Below, piece after piece: positions 37,101-45,800 of a stretch of DNA of 64,000 nt (its first letter is position 1; each line of letters starts with the position of its first letter). Position numbers and translations under genes: made by a program. Source of the stretch: Candidatus Competibacteraceae bacterium (GTDB lineage Bacteria; Pseudomonadota; Gammaproteobacteria; Competibacterales; Competibacteraceae); assembly GCA_016712625.1 (NCBI GenBank), contig JADJQQ010000003.1, forward strand, positions 1 to 64,000, in the 5' to 3' direction. Under the pieces are notes generated by a model. The model searched no databases and had not been told where the DNA came from. It saw only the letters and a program-made list of their open reading frames with translations.

Positions 37101-39480
37101 GCAGGGTCGAGTCATCCTGGAAGCTCTGGTGGGGGCGCTGGAGCCGGCCTGGGCGACCGAGTTCCCCGGCATCACCCGAGGAACCGCTGCGGGCGAACTC
37201 CCGGCCGAGACCATCGACGCGCTGCTCGCGCGATTCCTGGATCGCGAGACTGGCGCCAGCCGAACCGCGATTCCGCGCGTGGACCGCGACCGCGCGCACT
37301 TCCCCTTGTCCCACGCCCAGCAACGGCAGTGGTTCCTGGAGCAGTTGGCGCCAGGTAGCGTCCACCTGCTGCCGAATGCCGTTCGCCTCGCCGGAAAGCT
37401 GCGCGCCGACGTGCTGGAACGGGCGTTGAACGAACTCCTGCGCCGTCACGAGAGCCTGCGCACCGCGTTCAAAGTCATCGAGGGCGCCCCGGCGCAAATC
37501 GTCCGACCCTACGAGCCCTATCGGTTGGGAATGGAGGATCTTTCCGGGTACACCGACGCCGAGCGCGAGGTTCGGACGCGGGAGATTTTCCAGCGCGAGG
37601 CTCGCCACCCCATCGACATCACGGTCGGTCCGCTGTGGCGCAATTGCCTGATCCGGGAGGACGACGAGCGCCATATCCTGGTGTTCACCCTGCATCACAT
37701 CATTTCCGACGGGTGGACGGCGAACGTGGCTTTCGGCGAGATCGTGGCGCTCTATAACGCTTTTCTGGCGGGGGCCGAGAGTCCGCTGCCCGAGCCACGC
37801 ATCCAATACGTGGATTTCTCGTCCTGGCAAAAGGGATTGTTCGATGGCGATTACCTGGCGCCGCACGTCGCGTATTGGAAACAGCAATTGGCGGGCGCTC
37901 CGGACCGGCTGCGGCTGCCGGCGGATTTCCCCCGCCCGGCCGTGGCGTCGTACAACGGCGACATGGTTTTGCTGGAGTTCCCTCAGCCCGTCGTCGCGGC
38001 CTTGCGGGCGTTTTGCGAGCGCGAGAGCGCGACCCCGTTCATGGTCTTCGGTGCGGTTCTGTTCGTGCTCCTGCACCGCCTGAGCGGCGAAACGGACCTC
38101 TGCATCGGCTCGCCGGTGGCGGGCCGCCCCCATCCCGAACTGGAATCGGTCATCGGGCTGTTCGTCAACACCATCGTCCTGCGCTGCCGGTTCGAGACCG
38201 ATCCGACCTTCGAGCAACTCCTCGCCCAGGTCAAACGGACGACGCTCGAAGCCTACGATCATCAGGATTTGCCCTTCGAGCGCCTGGTGGACGAACTCCA
38301 GATCCAACGCCTGCCGGACCGTTCGCCGATCTACCAGTTGTTGTACGTCCACCAGGAAAGCGCGCTGCCCAAGATGGCGATGACGGATCTGGCTATCGAC
38401 TTGCTACCGGTCCATGCCGGCGGCGCGCAGTTCGAGCTATCGGTGTATTTCACCACCATGCAGAATCGGGCTTTCTTGCGGCTCGAATACAACACCGACG
38501 TGTTCGAGCGGGCGACGGTGGAGCGATACGGCGACTGGCTCGTCCATCTCTGCGACGAGCTGCTGGCCCGGCCCCAGCGACCGATCAGCGTGGCCTGCCA
38601 GCACATCGGGCCGCAGACCTTACCCGTGCACGTCCTCGCCACGTTCACCGTCCAGCCCTTGGAAGTCCATCTCGATTACTGGCTGCGCCAGTGGAACCTG
38701 CCGGCACGGCTGACCTTCGCGCCCTACGCCCAGATCTTTCAGCAGATGCTCGACCCCGAAAGCGCGGCCAGACGCAATCGCGAGGGCGCCAACCTGTTTC
38801 TGGTTCGCTTCGAGGACTGGATGCAGGGCATCGAAGGTGGCGCTGGTTTGCGCCAGCTCGAAGAAAACGCCCGAACCTTCATCGACATCCTGCGCCGCGC
38901 CAGCCGCGAGGACTCGGCGATTCAACTGGTTTTCGTGTGCCCGCCGAGCCAGCGTTTTGCCGCCGAGGCCAACCGCTTGCAGCAGACCTTAGAAAATGCG
39001 ATGCGACTAGCGGCAACGGACAACGCGCGGCTTTACGTGTTCGACGATTCGGATTTGGGTCGCCTGTTCGCGGTGGAAGAACGGCTCGACGCGAAAGCCG
39101 ACGCGGCCGGACACATCCCCTATACCTCGGAATACTTCGCCGCCCTGGGCATGTTCCTGGTCCGGGCGCTGCTGGAACTGGGACAAACCGACCCCGAATG
39201 CGTCTTCACCGACGCCGACATCGCCCCGGAGCGCGTCGGCGGGAGCGGCGTTCCGGTGGTGCGGGTGGGCAAGAACGGCCAAGGCATCGTCGATGCGCTG
39301 CGGGACGCATCTTCGAGATGCCGTTCGACGCCGGGCGCGGCCCTGTTCGCCTCGGCGGACCGCCGAACCTGCCAGGCGGTTTTGGAGGCGATGCCGGAGT
39401 TCGATGTCCGCCTGCTGCGCGATCCGGGACAGCTGGAAGACGAGTTGACCCGTTCTTGGGCCATCAAGGCGCTGGTTTGA
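34108..39480 (+). CDS. PKS-NRPS hybrid: KS-AT-ACP-C with FkbH-like C-terminal part
   Basis: 1790 residues. Ketosynthase (about 12-440): VQTACSSSLVAL (Cys near 183), EAHGTGTHLGDP, VKANIGHLNAAAG. Acyltransferase (about 530-830): PGQGTQSLGMA, GHSIGEYAAA, and SHAFHSAMM, the malonyl-CoA signature. Carrier domain (about 935-1010): FEMGGDSLLATQ. Condensation domain (about 1065-1500): LSHAQQRQWFLEQL, and the intact active site HHIISDGWT. Residues 1506-1790 resemble the N-terminal region of FkbH-like proteins (ATFTVQPLEVHLDYWLRQWN, FAPYAQIFQQMLDPES, NLFLVRFEDWM) followed by a short HAD-like remnant with TDADIAPE. There is no ketoreductase, so the ketide stays beta-keto. No adenylation domain follows the condensation domain, so its acceptor must be in trans, perhaps the free ACP encoded next. 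Confidence 0.93.
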   Translation: MNRTEMELESTTLGGIAVIGMAARMPGARDYREFWRNLASGVESVTWFTGEELAASGVPKDIYGAPDYVPAAAVLDGFDRFDASFFGYNPNEAVRIDPQQRVFLECAVAAIEDAGIPLDALPESTGVYASSSMNGYLFNLTSQPGFLETRDLFPLVIGNDKDYAATRVAYKLNLEGPAITVQTACSSSLVALHLACQGLFAGDCDMALAGGVTVKTPHRVGYIHVKEGILAPDGHCRPFDALAQGTIEGNGAGIVVLKRLEDALAASDCIRAVIRGSAINNDGALKVGYTAPRIEGQAKAIRVAHLLADVDPETIGYIEAHGTGTHLGDPIEIAGITRAFGMATDKKQFCAIGSVKANIGHLNAAAGIAGFIKTVLMLENRAIPPTVHYRAPNPKIDFAASPVFVNAELTDWRSNGLPLRAGVSSFGVGGTNAHVVLEEAPPRARMPAAERSLLFPISAKTPQALDAASSRLADDLERTPEAVADMAYTLQIGRAAYPKRRVVAADDAATAARLLRSGDPRACFSAAPQAQTPRVVFCFPGQGTQSLGMARQTREQWPRFRAIFDALAERLVARGHMDLHRVIFDADSSPDAAITLRQTANAQVAIFVVEYALARLWQEWGVTPAAVMGHSIGEYAAACMAGVMTPEDALDLIAERGRLIQSLPPGGMLSISLSDHEVRARLPAGLSLAAVNGDELCVASGPTELVERFETDLLEAGIGCRRLQTSHAFHSAMMEPILAAFRAKAAAVRYVEPALPFVSSMTGERLDGSVDWVDYWTRHIRQTVLYGPALREVLQGDEPRVLLEVGPSQTLTTLARTMTAGNDRAVAVASWPKPTEKSSDAVCLLGALGQLWCHGYPVDFSVLHDSQSPPNRVPMSTYPFQGKRYWIDRADAPIRVAEGSRTGGAIDSLEADAAAPTPQRFERPDLSAAFRAPGNAIERLVIEVWSELLGIREIGVDDDFFEMGGDSLLATQISARFRQKLAVDLSLRKLLEAQTPAAQGRVILEALVGALEPAWATEFPGITRGTAAGELPAETIDALLARFLDRETGASRTAIPRVDRDRAHFPLSHAQQRQWFLEQLAPGSVHLLPNAVRLAGKLRADVLERALNELLRRHESLRTAFKVIEGAPAQIVRPYEPYRLGMEDLSGYTDAEREVRTREIFQREARHPIDITVGPLWRNCLIREDDERHILVFTLHHIISDGWTANVAFGEIVALYNAFLAGAESPLPEPRIQYVDFSSWQKGLFDGDYLAPHVAYWKQQLAGAPDRLRLPADFPRPAVASYNGDMVLLEFPQPVVAALRAFCERESATPFMVFGAVLFVLLHRLSGETDLCIGSPVAGRPHPELESVIGLFVNTIVLRCRFETDPTFEQLLAQVKRTTLEAYDHQDLPFERLVDELQIQRLPDRSPIYQLLYVHQESALPKMAMTDLAIDLLPVHAGGAQFELSVYFTTMQNRAFLRLEYNTDVFERATVERYGDWLVHLCDELLARPQRPISVACQHIGPQTLPVHVLATFTVQPLEVHLDYWLRQWNLPARLTFAPYAQIFQQMLDPESAARRNREGANLFLVRFEDWMQGIEGGAGLRQLEENARTFIDILRRASREDSAIQLVFVCPPSQRFAAEANRLQQTLENAMRLAATDNARLYVFDDSDLGRLFAVEERLDAKADAAGHIPYTSEYFAALGMFLVRALLELGQTDPECVFTDADIAPERVGGSGVPVVRVGKNGQGIVDALRDASSRCRSTPGAALFASADRRTCQAVLEAMPEFDVRLLRDPGQLEDELTRSWAIKALV

Positions 39481-39482
39481 TC

Positions 39483-39713
39483 ATGAAACTAAAAACCCTG
39501 TTCGCCGACATCCTGAATCTCGACGAATCCCTGCTGCACGACGACAGCGGACCCGACAACTTGGCGACCTGGACCAGCAAAATCCATTTCGAGCTGGTGG
39601 CGGCGATGGAAGAGATCTACGGCATTCGTTTGACGCGACGCGAAATCCGCGCCATGACGACGTTGGGCGCGGCCCGGCGCTTGGTGGAATCAAAACTGAT
39701 GGTGGGCGGCTGA
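39483..39713 (+). CDS. Free-standing acyl carrier protein
   Basis: 76 residues: MKLKTLFADILNLDESLLHD, then DSGPDNLATWTSKIHFELVA, AMEEIYGIRLTRREI. The pattern is that of discrete carrier proteins (DDSGPxNLxxWDSLxHLxLVxALEExFGI), with Ser32 in WTSKIHFEL as the phosphopantetheine site and Thr in place of the usual Asp before it. The ATG is 2 bases after the preceding stop; the E1-alpha ATG follows 1 base after its own stop. By position it should carry the acyl unit supplied by the E1/E2 proteins or by the FkbH-like protein. Confidence 0.85.
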   Translation: MKLKTLFADILNLDESLLHDDSGPDNLATWTSKIHFELVAAMEEIYGIRLTRREIRAMTTLGAARRLVESKLMVGG

Positions 39714-39714
39714 C

Positions 39715-40674
39715 ATGCACATTCTTCATGGATCGGCCCAACGGATATCGGTGGTGCCGCCGGTCGTGCCCATCGCGGCGCCGGAGTCCGCCGAGGCCGA
39801 TATCGAAGCCCTGTTCCTGATCCGCGGCTTCGAGCGTCTGCTGCTCGATCTGTTTTCCCGGGGCGTGCTCAACGGTACCACCCACACCTGTTTGGGGCAG
39901 GAGTACATCCCCGTCGCCCTTTCGCCGCTGTTCGAGGCGCCCGACTTTATTTTCAGCAACCATCGCGGCCACGGCCATTATTTGGCGCGATTCGGGGATG
40001 TCGAGGGGCTGCTGCTGGAGATCATGGGACGAGCAGGTGGGGTGTGCAACGGCGTCGGCGGCAGCCAGCATCTGTTCCGCGACGGTTTCCTGTCCACCGG
40101 CGTGCTCGGCGAGAGCGTGCCCGCCGCCGCCGGAATGGCCTGGAGCCTGAAACGTCGCGGCGGTCGGGGAATCGCCGTCGCGTACACCGGCGATGGGGGT
40201 TGGGGCGAAGGCTCGGTTTACGAAACCCTGAACATGGCCAGCCTGTGGCGGTTGCCGCTCCTGGTGGTCGTGGAAAACAACGCCATGGCGCAAAGTTCCC
40301 ACGCCGAGCAGTATCGCGCCGGCACCATCGAGGATCGGGCTCACGCTTTCGGCGTTCGCGCCTTACGGATCGGGGGTTGCGATCTGGCCGAAATCAGAAA
40401 CCTCGTCGGTCCGGAAATCGCCGCCATGCGCGAGCGCCCGCGCCCGCTGGTGATCGAGTTCGCGACCCAGCGGCTCGGCCCCCACAGCAAGGGAGACGAC
40501 CCGCGATCTCCGGAACTGGTCGCCGAACTGTGGCGGCGCGATTGGGAGGCGCCGCTGCGTGAGCGTCACCCCGCGCTGTGCGAGCGGACGGCGGCGCGCG
40601 TCGGTGCGCGGCTGGAGGAATTGCGCGCGACCGCTCTGCAAAAACCGCTTTCGGAATGGACCGATGCACGCTGA
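39715..40674 (+). CDS. Thiamine-diphosphate-dependent dehydrogenase E1-alpha subunit
   Basis: 319 residues of the pyruvate/acetoin dehydrogenase E1-alpha type. The ThDP-binding motif is visible as AYTGDGGWGEGSVYETLNMA to LLVVVENNAMAQ (GDG near 159, NN near 188); FSNHRGHGHYLARFGDVEGL and GRAGGVCNGVGGSQHLF are also standard. With E1-beta it would decarboxylate a 2-oxo acid, or split a ketose, and pass the acyl or hydroxyethyl-type group to the lipoyl arm of E2. Being sandwiched between an ACP gene and FkbH-like/PKS genes points to a biosynthetic role, not central metabolism. Confidence 0.9.
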   Translation: MHILHGSAQRISVVPPVVPIAAPESAEADIEALFLIRGFERLLLDLFSRGVLNGTTHTCLGQEYIPVALSPLFEAPDFIFSNHRGHGHYLARFGDVEGLLLEIMGRAGGVCNGVGGSQHLFRDGFLSTGVLGESVPAAAGMAWSLKRRGGRGIAVAYTGDGGWGEGSVYETLNMASLWRLPLLVVVENNAMAQSSHAEQYRAGTIEDRAHAFGVRALRIGGCDLAEIRNLVGPEIAAMRERPRPLVIEFATQRLGPHSKGDDPRSPELVAELWRRDWEAPLRERHPALCERTAARVGARLEELRATALQKPLSEWTDAR

Positions 40675-41680
40675 ACGCATTGTCGAAAACCTCAATCGCG
40701 CCCACCACGAGCTGTTTGGCCGCGATCCGGCGGTGTGCCTGATCGGCGAGGATCTCCTGGACCCCTACGGCGGCGCGTTCAAGGTCTCGCGCGACCTCTC
40801 GACCCGGTTCCCCGAACGAGTGCTCTCCGCGCCCATCAGCGAATGCGCCTTCACCGGCATGGCGTGCGGCATGGCGCTGGCGGGCGAGAAACCCATCGTC
40901 GAGATCATGTTCGGCGATTTCATCGGCTACGCCTTCGATCCCCTGTGGAACCTGGCCGCCAAGTCAGTGAGCATGTACGGTCGGCGCGTGCCCGTCCATC
41001 TCCTGGTGCGCTGCACCGTGGGCGGGAACCGAGGTTTCGGCGCGACTCACAGCCAGAGCCCCCAGAAGCATTTTCTCGGCATTCCCGATCTGGAGCTGTT
41101 CGAGGTCAATCCGTTTCACGATAACGTCGAGTTGTTGGGCGAGCTGATCGATCGCGGGAACCCGGTTCTCCTGTTCGAGAACAAGACCCTGTATTCGCGC
41201 CACCGCATTCAGGACGACGATCTGGACGACCTGTTCTCGTGGCGCTTCATCGGACCGCGACAGGAATTCGCCCAGATTTACATCGAGGAACCGGAATCGC
41301 CCGATGCGGTTATCATCGCCCCCGGTTCGGTGGTCTTTCCGGCGCTGGAGGCGGCTCGGCGCGCGTTCCTCGACCACGAGATGGAAACCGTCATTCTGAC
41401 GCCCGCCCAACTCCATCCGTTTCCCCTGGCTCCCATTTTGGACGACCTGGCGCGGGCCAAGCGCATCCTGGTGATCGAGGAAGGCATCGCCGGAGGGTCC
41501 TGGGCCGAGTCGGTGGCGACCGCCATTTACTCGCACCTGTGGGGCCGGCTCGAAAACCCGGTGATTTGCCTCCATTCCAAGACCTCGATCATTCCCTGCG
41601 CCAGACACCTCGAAGAGCGGGTTCTCTTGCAGAGCGGCCACGTTTTCGAGGCCCTGATCGGAGAGAGCGTCCGTGCATAG
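40664..41680 (+). CDS. Thiamine-diphosphate-dependent dehydrogenase E1-beta subunit
   Basis: 338 residues from ATG 40664, which overlaps the E1-alpha end by 11 bases; the open frame extends further upstream, but MHAERIVENLNRAHHELFGR is the natural start. Transketolase-like pyrimidine-binding domain (CLIGEDLLDPYGGAFKVSRD, SAPISECAFTGMACGMALAG, EIMFGDF) with the catalytic Glu in ISECAF, then a C-terminal transketolase domain (DAVIIAPGSVVFPALEAARR, VIEEGIAGGSWAESVATAIY). Forms the alpha2beta2 E1 with the preceding product. Confidence 0.9.
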   Translation: MHAERIVENLNRAHHELFGRDPAVCLIGEDLLDPYGGAFKVSRDLSTRFPERVLSAPISECAFTGMACGMALAGEKPIVEIMFGDFIGYAFDPLWNLAAKSVSMYGRRVPVHLLVRCTVGGNRGFGATHSQSPQKHFLGIPDLELFEVNPFHDNVELLGELIDRGNPVLLFENKTLYSRHRIQDDDLDDLFSWRFIGPRQEFAQIYIEEPESPDAVIIAPGSVVFPALEAARRAFLDHEMETVILTPAQLHPFPLAPILDDLARAKRILVIEEGIAGGSWAESVATAIYSHLWGRLENPVICLHSKTSIIPCARHLEERVLLQSGHVFEALIGESVRA

Positions 41681-42824
41681 CATCGTCATCCCCAAGCTCA
41701 ACGCCAACGACGATGTCTGCATCCTGACCGCGTGGTCTGTCGCCGACGGCGAGCGTGTCAGCGCGGGCGCACTGTTGGCCGTGGTGGAAACCTCCAAGAC
41801 GACCCTGGAACTGGTGGCCGAGGCGGATGGCCTGCTGCTGCGCGACTTCGAGGAGGGCAGCGAAGCCCGGGTCGGCCAGTCCATCGGCTATCTGTTTCCA
41901 GACGAGGCGGCGCGCGCCGCGTTTCTCAATAGCGGCGCGCGCTTGGCGTTGGAAGTTTCGAGCCCGCGCATCACCCGCAAAGCCCGCGATCTGATGGATC
42001 GGCATCGGCTCACCGAGAGCGATCTGGCGGCGCTGGGCAAACCCGTGATCCGAGAATCCGACGTGCGCGCCCTGTTGGCAACGCGAGCGGACGAATCGGA
42101 TCGAGACTCGCCGCCGCTGCCGGCGCGAACCGGCCGGCCGGCGGAAGCGATCGAACTCACCCGCCATCAACGGGCGGTCGCGCGGACGGTGACCGCCTCG
42201 CGGCGGGAGATACCGGACGCCTTTCTGCTGATCAAGATCGATTGCGACCGCGCCTTGGATTCTCTGGCGGCGACGAGCGCGACGGCCGGAATGCAAATTG
42301 GGTTGCTGGAAGCGCTGGTGTGGCTGACCGGCAGGCTGCGAAGCAGCTACCCGCATTTTTTTGGTCAAGTCATCGACGACGAGAGCTTTCTGCCAGCGAA
42401 GACCGCCCACATCGGCGTCACCCTGGATCAAGGTCGCGGTTTGTTCGTGCCCGTGGTGCGGGATGTCGACCAACTAACCCTGGAACAAGTGGCCGAAACG
42501 CTGGACGAGTATCGCTACCACGCCTTTCGCGGCGAGTTCGAGGAGTCCTCGCTCGGTGAAGGCGCTTTTTCGGTGGCCTTGATCGCCGAGCCCGACGTGG
42601 TGTTCTCGGTGCCCGTCATTCTTCCGGGTCAAGTCTGCATGTTGTCGCTTTGCGCGGTCGTGGAGGAACTCGTCCTCGATAACGGGGAAGTTCGTGCGCG
42701 GCGCGTGATCCATCTGGGGTTGGCCTACGACCACCGCTTCATCAACGGCCGGGAAGCCGGCGCTTTCTGCCGCGAATTGAAAAACGCCATCGAAGGTTGG
42801 GAGGAAGATCATGTCGGTCGTTGA
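41673..42824 (+). CDS. Dihydrolipoamide acyltransferase (E2)-like protein
   Basis: 383 residues from GTG 41673, overlapping the E1-beta stop by 8 bases. N-terminal lipoyl domain with the lipoylated Lys42 in VVETSKTTLELV. A short E3/E1-binding segment (SSPRITRKARDLMDRHRLTE). C-terminal acyltransferase (about 150-383) with TRHQRAVARTVTASRREIPD, IGVTLDQGRGLFVPVVRDVD and the catalytic HxxxDHR-type LAYDHRFINGREAGAF. All catalytic elements look intact. No E3 gene is in the window, so a housekeeping E3 may serve, or none is needed if the chemistry is non-oxidative, as in transketolase-type acyl transfer to ACP. The acceptor is more likely an ACP than CoA here. Confidence 0.88.
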   Translation: MHSIVIPKLNANDDVCILTAWSVADGERVSAGALLAVVETSKTTLELVAEADGLLLRDFEEGSEARVGQSIGYLFPDEAARAAFLNSGARLALEVSSPRITRKARDLMDRHRLTESDLAALGKPVIRESDVRALLATRADESDRDSPPLPARTGRPAEAIELTRHQRAVARTVTASRREIPDAFLLIKIDCDRALDSLAATSATAGMQIGLLEALVWLTGRLRSSYPHFFGQVIDDESFLPAKTAHIGVTLDQGRGLFVPVVRDVDQLTLEQVAETLDEYRYHAFRGEFEESSLGEGAFSVALIAEPDVVFSVPVILPGQVCMLSLCAVVEELVLDNGEVRARRVIHLGLAYDHRFINGREAGAFCRELKNAIEGWEEDHVGR

Positions 42825-45800
42825 GTTGCCGTTCCAGGTGATCCCCGGCGAGCGGAAGGCGGCGCTACACGAAAAACGCGCTCGGTGGAAGACGGCAGCG
42901 GCGCGCGGCGACCGTTCGGGCACGCGCATCGCGCTGATGGCCACCTTTTCGGTTCATCCCTTGGAGCCTTATCTCGGATATGCCCTCGAAGCGGCGGGAC
43001 GTTCCACCGCGCTGTTCACCAGCCCTTTCGATCAGATCGTCCAAGAAGTTTTGGACGAGGACAGCCAGACCCAGCGCTTTGCCCCCGATCTCTGTTTGAT
43101 CTGGCCGCGCCTGGAAGATTTGTGGCGAGGCAGGCCACTGCCCGGCGTTAATGGCGGGGATTACGATTCGGCACTGCTGGAGTTAGCCGACTTGGTGGCC
43201 GCACGCGCTGCCGGCGACCGCCGCTTCATTTTCGTGCTGCCCGCGATTCCGTCCGCACGCCCCCTGGGCCTTGGCGACAGTTGCAGTGGCCGGGGCGTCC
43301 ACGCCACGGCGGTCCGCGCCCGCGAAGCCGCCCGCGGGCGGCTGGCCGGGCTACCCCACCTCGCCCTGCTGGATTTCGAGGAAGTTGTCCGCGCCTTGGG
43401 CGAGGAACAGGTCTACGACTGGCGCCTGGTTTCCCTGGCCCGCATCCCGTATACCGAAGCGGTTTTCGATGAGGTCGGCGCGCGTCTCGCCCGCCTCGTT
43501 CCGCTGGTCGGCGGTTCGGTCGCGCCGCGTCTGATCGCGTTAGAGCCGGATGCCGTGCTGTGGGACGGCTGGCTGGACGAAGCGGGACCCGATGGCATCA
43601 ATCTCGCTCAGGGCGAGGCGGGCGAACCCCATCTCGCTTTTCAGGACTTTCTCGCCGACGTTCGGCGGGCCGGCCATCGCCTCGCGGTGTGTTCCCGCCG
43701 CCGCGCCGCATCTCTCGAAGCGGCGTTCGCGCGCCGCGAGATGCGCCTCTCGCGGGGCGATTTCGATGCATTCCTCGCCGATCAATCCGATCTGGTGACC
43801 GGATTGCGCACGCTGCTGCAAACGATGGGAACGACGGAAGCCGAATTGGTTTTCCTGGCGGGCGAGACCGTTGGCGAGCTCCGCGCGCTGGCCGAAGCTT
43901 TCCCGAAAGCTCGGGTGCTCGGTCTTGAAGAAGAGCCGGCGAAATGGCCGCTGGCCCTGGAACGGGAGGGATGGATCGACGCGATTCCCGCACCGGTCGA
44001 TGGCGAGGAACCGGAAACGATCCAGCGTGGCGAAACCGCGCCCGCGACGCTGGAGGACTTTCGCAAGCGGCTGAATTTACAGGTGGATATCGCCCCCATC
44101 GGCGCCGCCGATTCGAATCGGCTGGTCCATCTCGGCGAGACGGTGACCGAATTCAATTTCACCGGCGAGTCTTTCGCTGCCGCGCGTCTCGAACAGGAGA
44201 TCGCTTCCGGTGCGCGCGAGTTTCTGGGCATTCGGGTCAGTGACCGCTTCGGCGATTACGGCGTCGCGGGAGCGGTGGCCCTGACCGCGACGGACGACCT
44301 CCTCGACATCGGTGCATTCCTGCTCAACTGCCGTGTCCTCGGTCGCGACGTGGAGTGGATCGTGCTGGATCGGCTGGGCGGCCTCGCCCGGGAGCGCGGC
44401 TTGAAGCGCATCCGGTTGCGCTATCGTGCGACGCCCCGCAACCACGTCGCCCGGGACTTTTTGGATCGTTTCGCACCGGAAGCGTGCCCTGAGGGAGCCG
44501 AGGCGTTCGATGTCGAACTGAATGTGGACGCCTTCGCGGCCCGTGTCCGCGAGCGCGGCCGTCGGCCCGAGGCCGTGCAACCGGCCTCGAACCTCGAGCC
44601 GGCGGAAACGCCGGGGCTAGAGTTGCTGCGCGCGCGGCGGCGCAAGTTGCCGGCGGCGCACGCCTTTCGCGTGGGCATCGAACTAACGCAGGAGCTGCGG
44701 ACACCGGCCCAGGCGTTGTGGGCCGTGCAACAGGAAAAGCAGGCCGCCAGACCGGTTCTGGAAACCGTTTACGTGGAGCCGCGAACGCTGCTCGAACGCC
44801 AATTGGCCCATATCTGGAGCCGCGTGTTGGGGGTCGATCAGGTCGGGGCTTTCGATAATTTCTTCCACATCGGCGGCCAGTCCATCCTCGCCACCCAACT
44901 GATTTTCGAACTCGAAAAAACCTTCGGGATCGAGCTGCCGGTCCGGGTCTTCTTCGAGAATCCGACCGTGGCTCTCATGGCGCACACCATCGAGGCCATT
45001 CAAAGCGCGCGCGATGCGACCGAGTTCAACGCCGACGCCGTCTCGGCCGCCCTGTTGGTAGTGGGAACCCAGTTGCGCAAGGAGATCGATCTCGATCCCT
45101 CCATCGCCGTGAATCCCGCTCTGCCGGTCGGGGACGCGGCGCGTCCCGCCGCCATTCTGCTGACCGGCGCCACCGGCTTTCTCGGCGCTTTCCTGCTGCG
45201 CGAGTTGCTGGAACGCACCGAAGCCACGATCTACTGCCATTGCCGCGCCGCCGACTCCGCTGGCGCCCTGGAGCGGCTCCGTGGCAACGTCGCGACCTAT
45301 TACCCCTGGCCCGAAGATCGAGCGGCGCGAATCGTTCCCGTGGTGGGGGACTTGGGCAAACCGGGCCTGGGCGTGGAACCCGCGTTGTGGCAGCGTTTGA
45401 GCATCGAGATCGACCTGGTGGTTCACAACGGGGCGGTGACCAACTTCATCGACCCCTACGCGAAGCTCAAGGCCGCCAACGTCTTGGGCGCGCGGGAGAT
45501 TCTGCGGTTTTGTTGCGAAGGCAAGACCAAGCCGCTGCACCACGTTTCCACGCTTTACGTCTTCGCCCCGAGCGATGGAGCGGGCGGTCGCGCGTTGCTG
45601 GAGGATAGCGATCCCGATCATCCCGAGGAGTTGCACGTCGGATACCGGCAATCCAAATGGGTGGCCGAGCACCTCGTCAGAATGGGCCAGAGCCGGGGAC
45701 TGCCCACCACCGTCTACCGTCTGGGGCGCTTGTCCGGTTGCAGCGCGACCGGGGCTTGCCATACCCACGACTTTCTGTGGCGGATGATTCGTGCCGGTGT

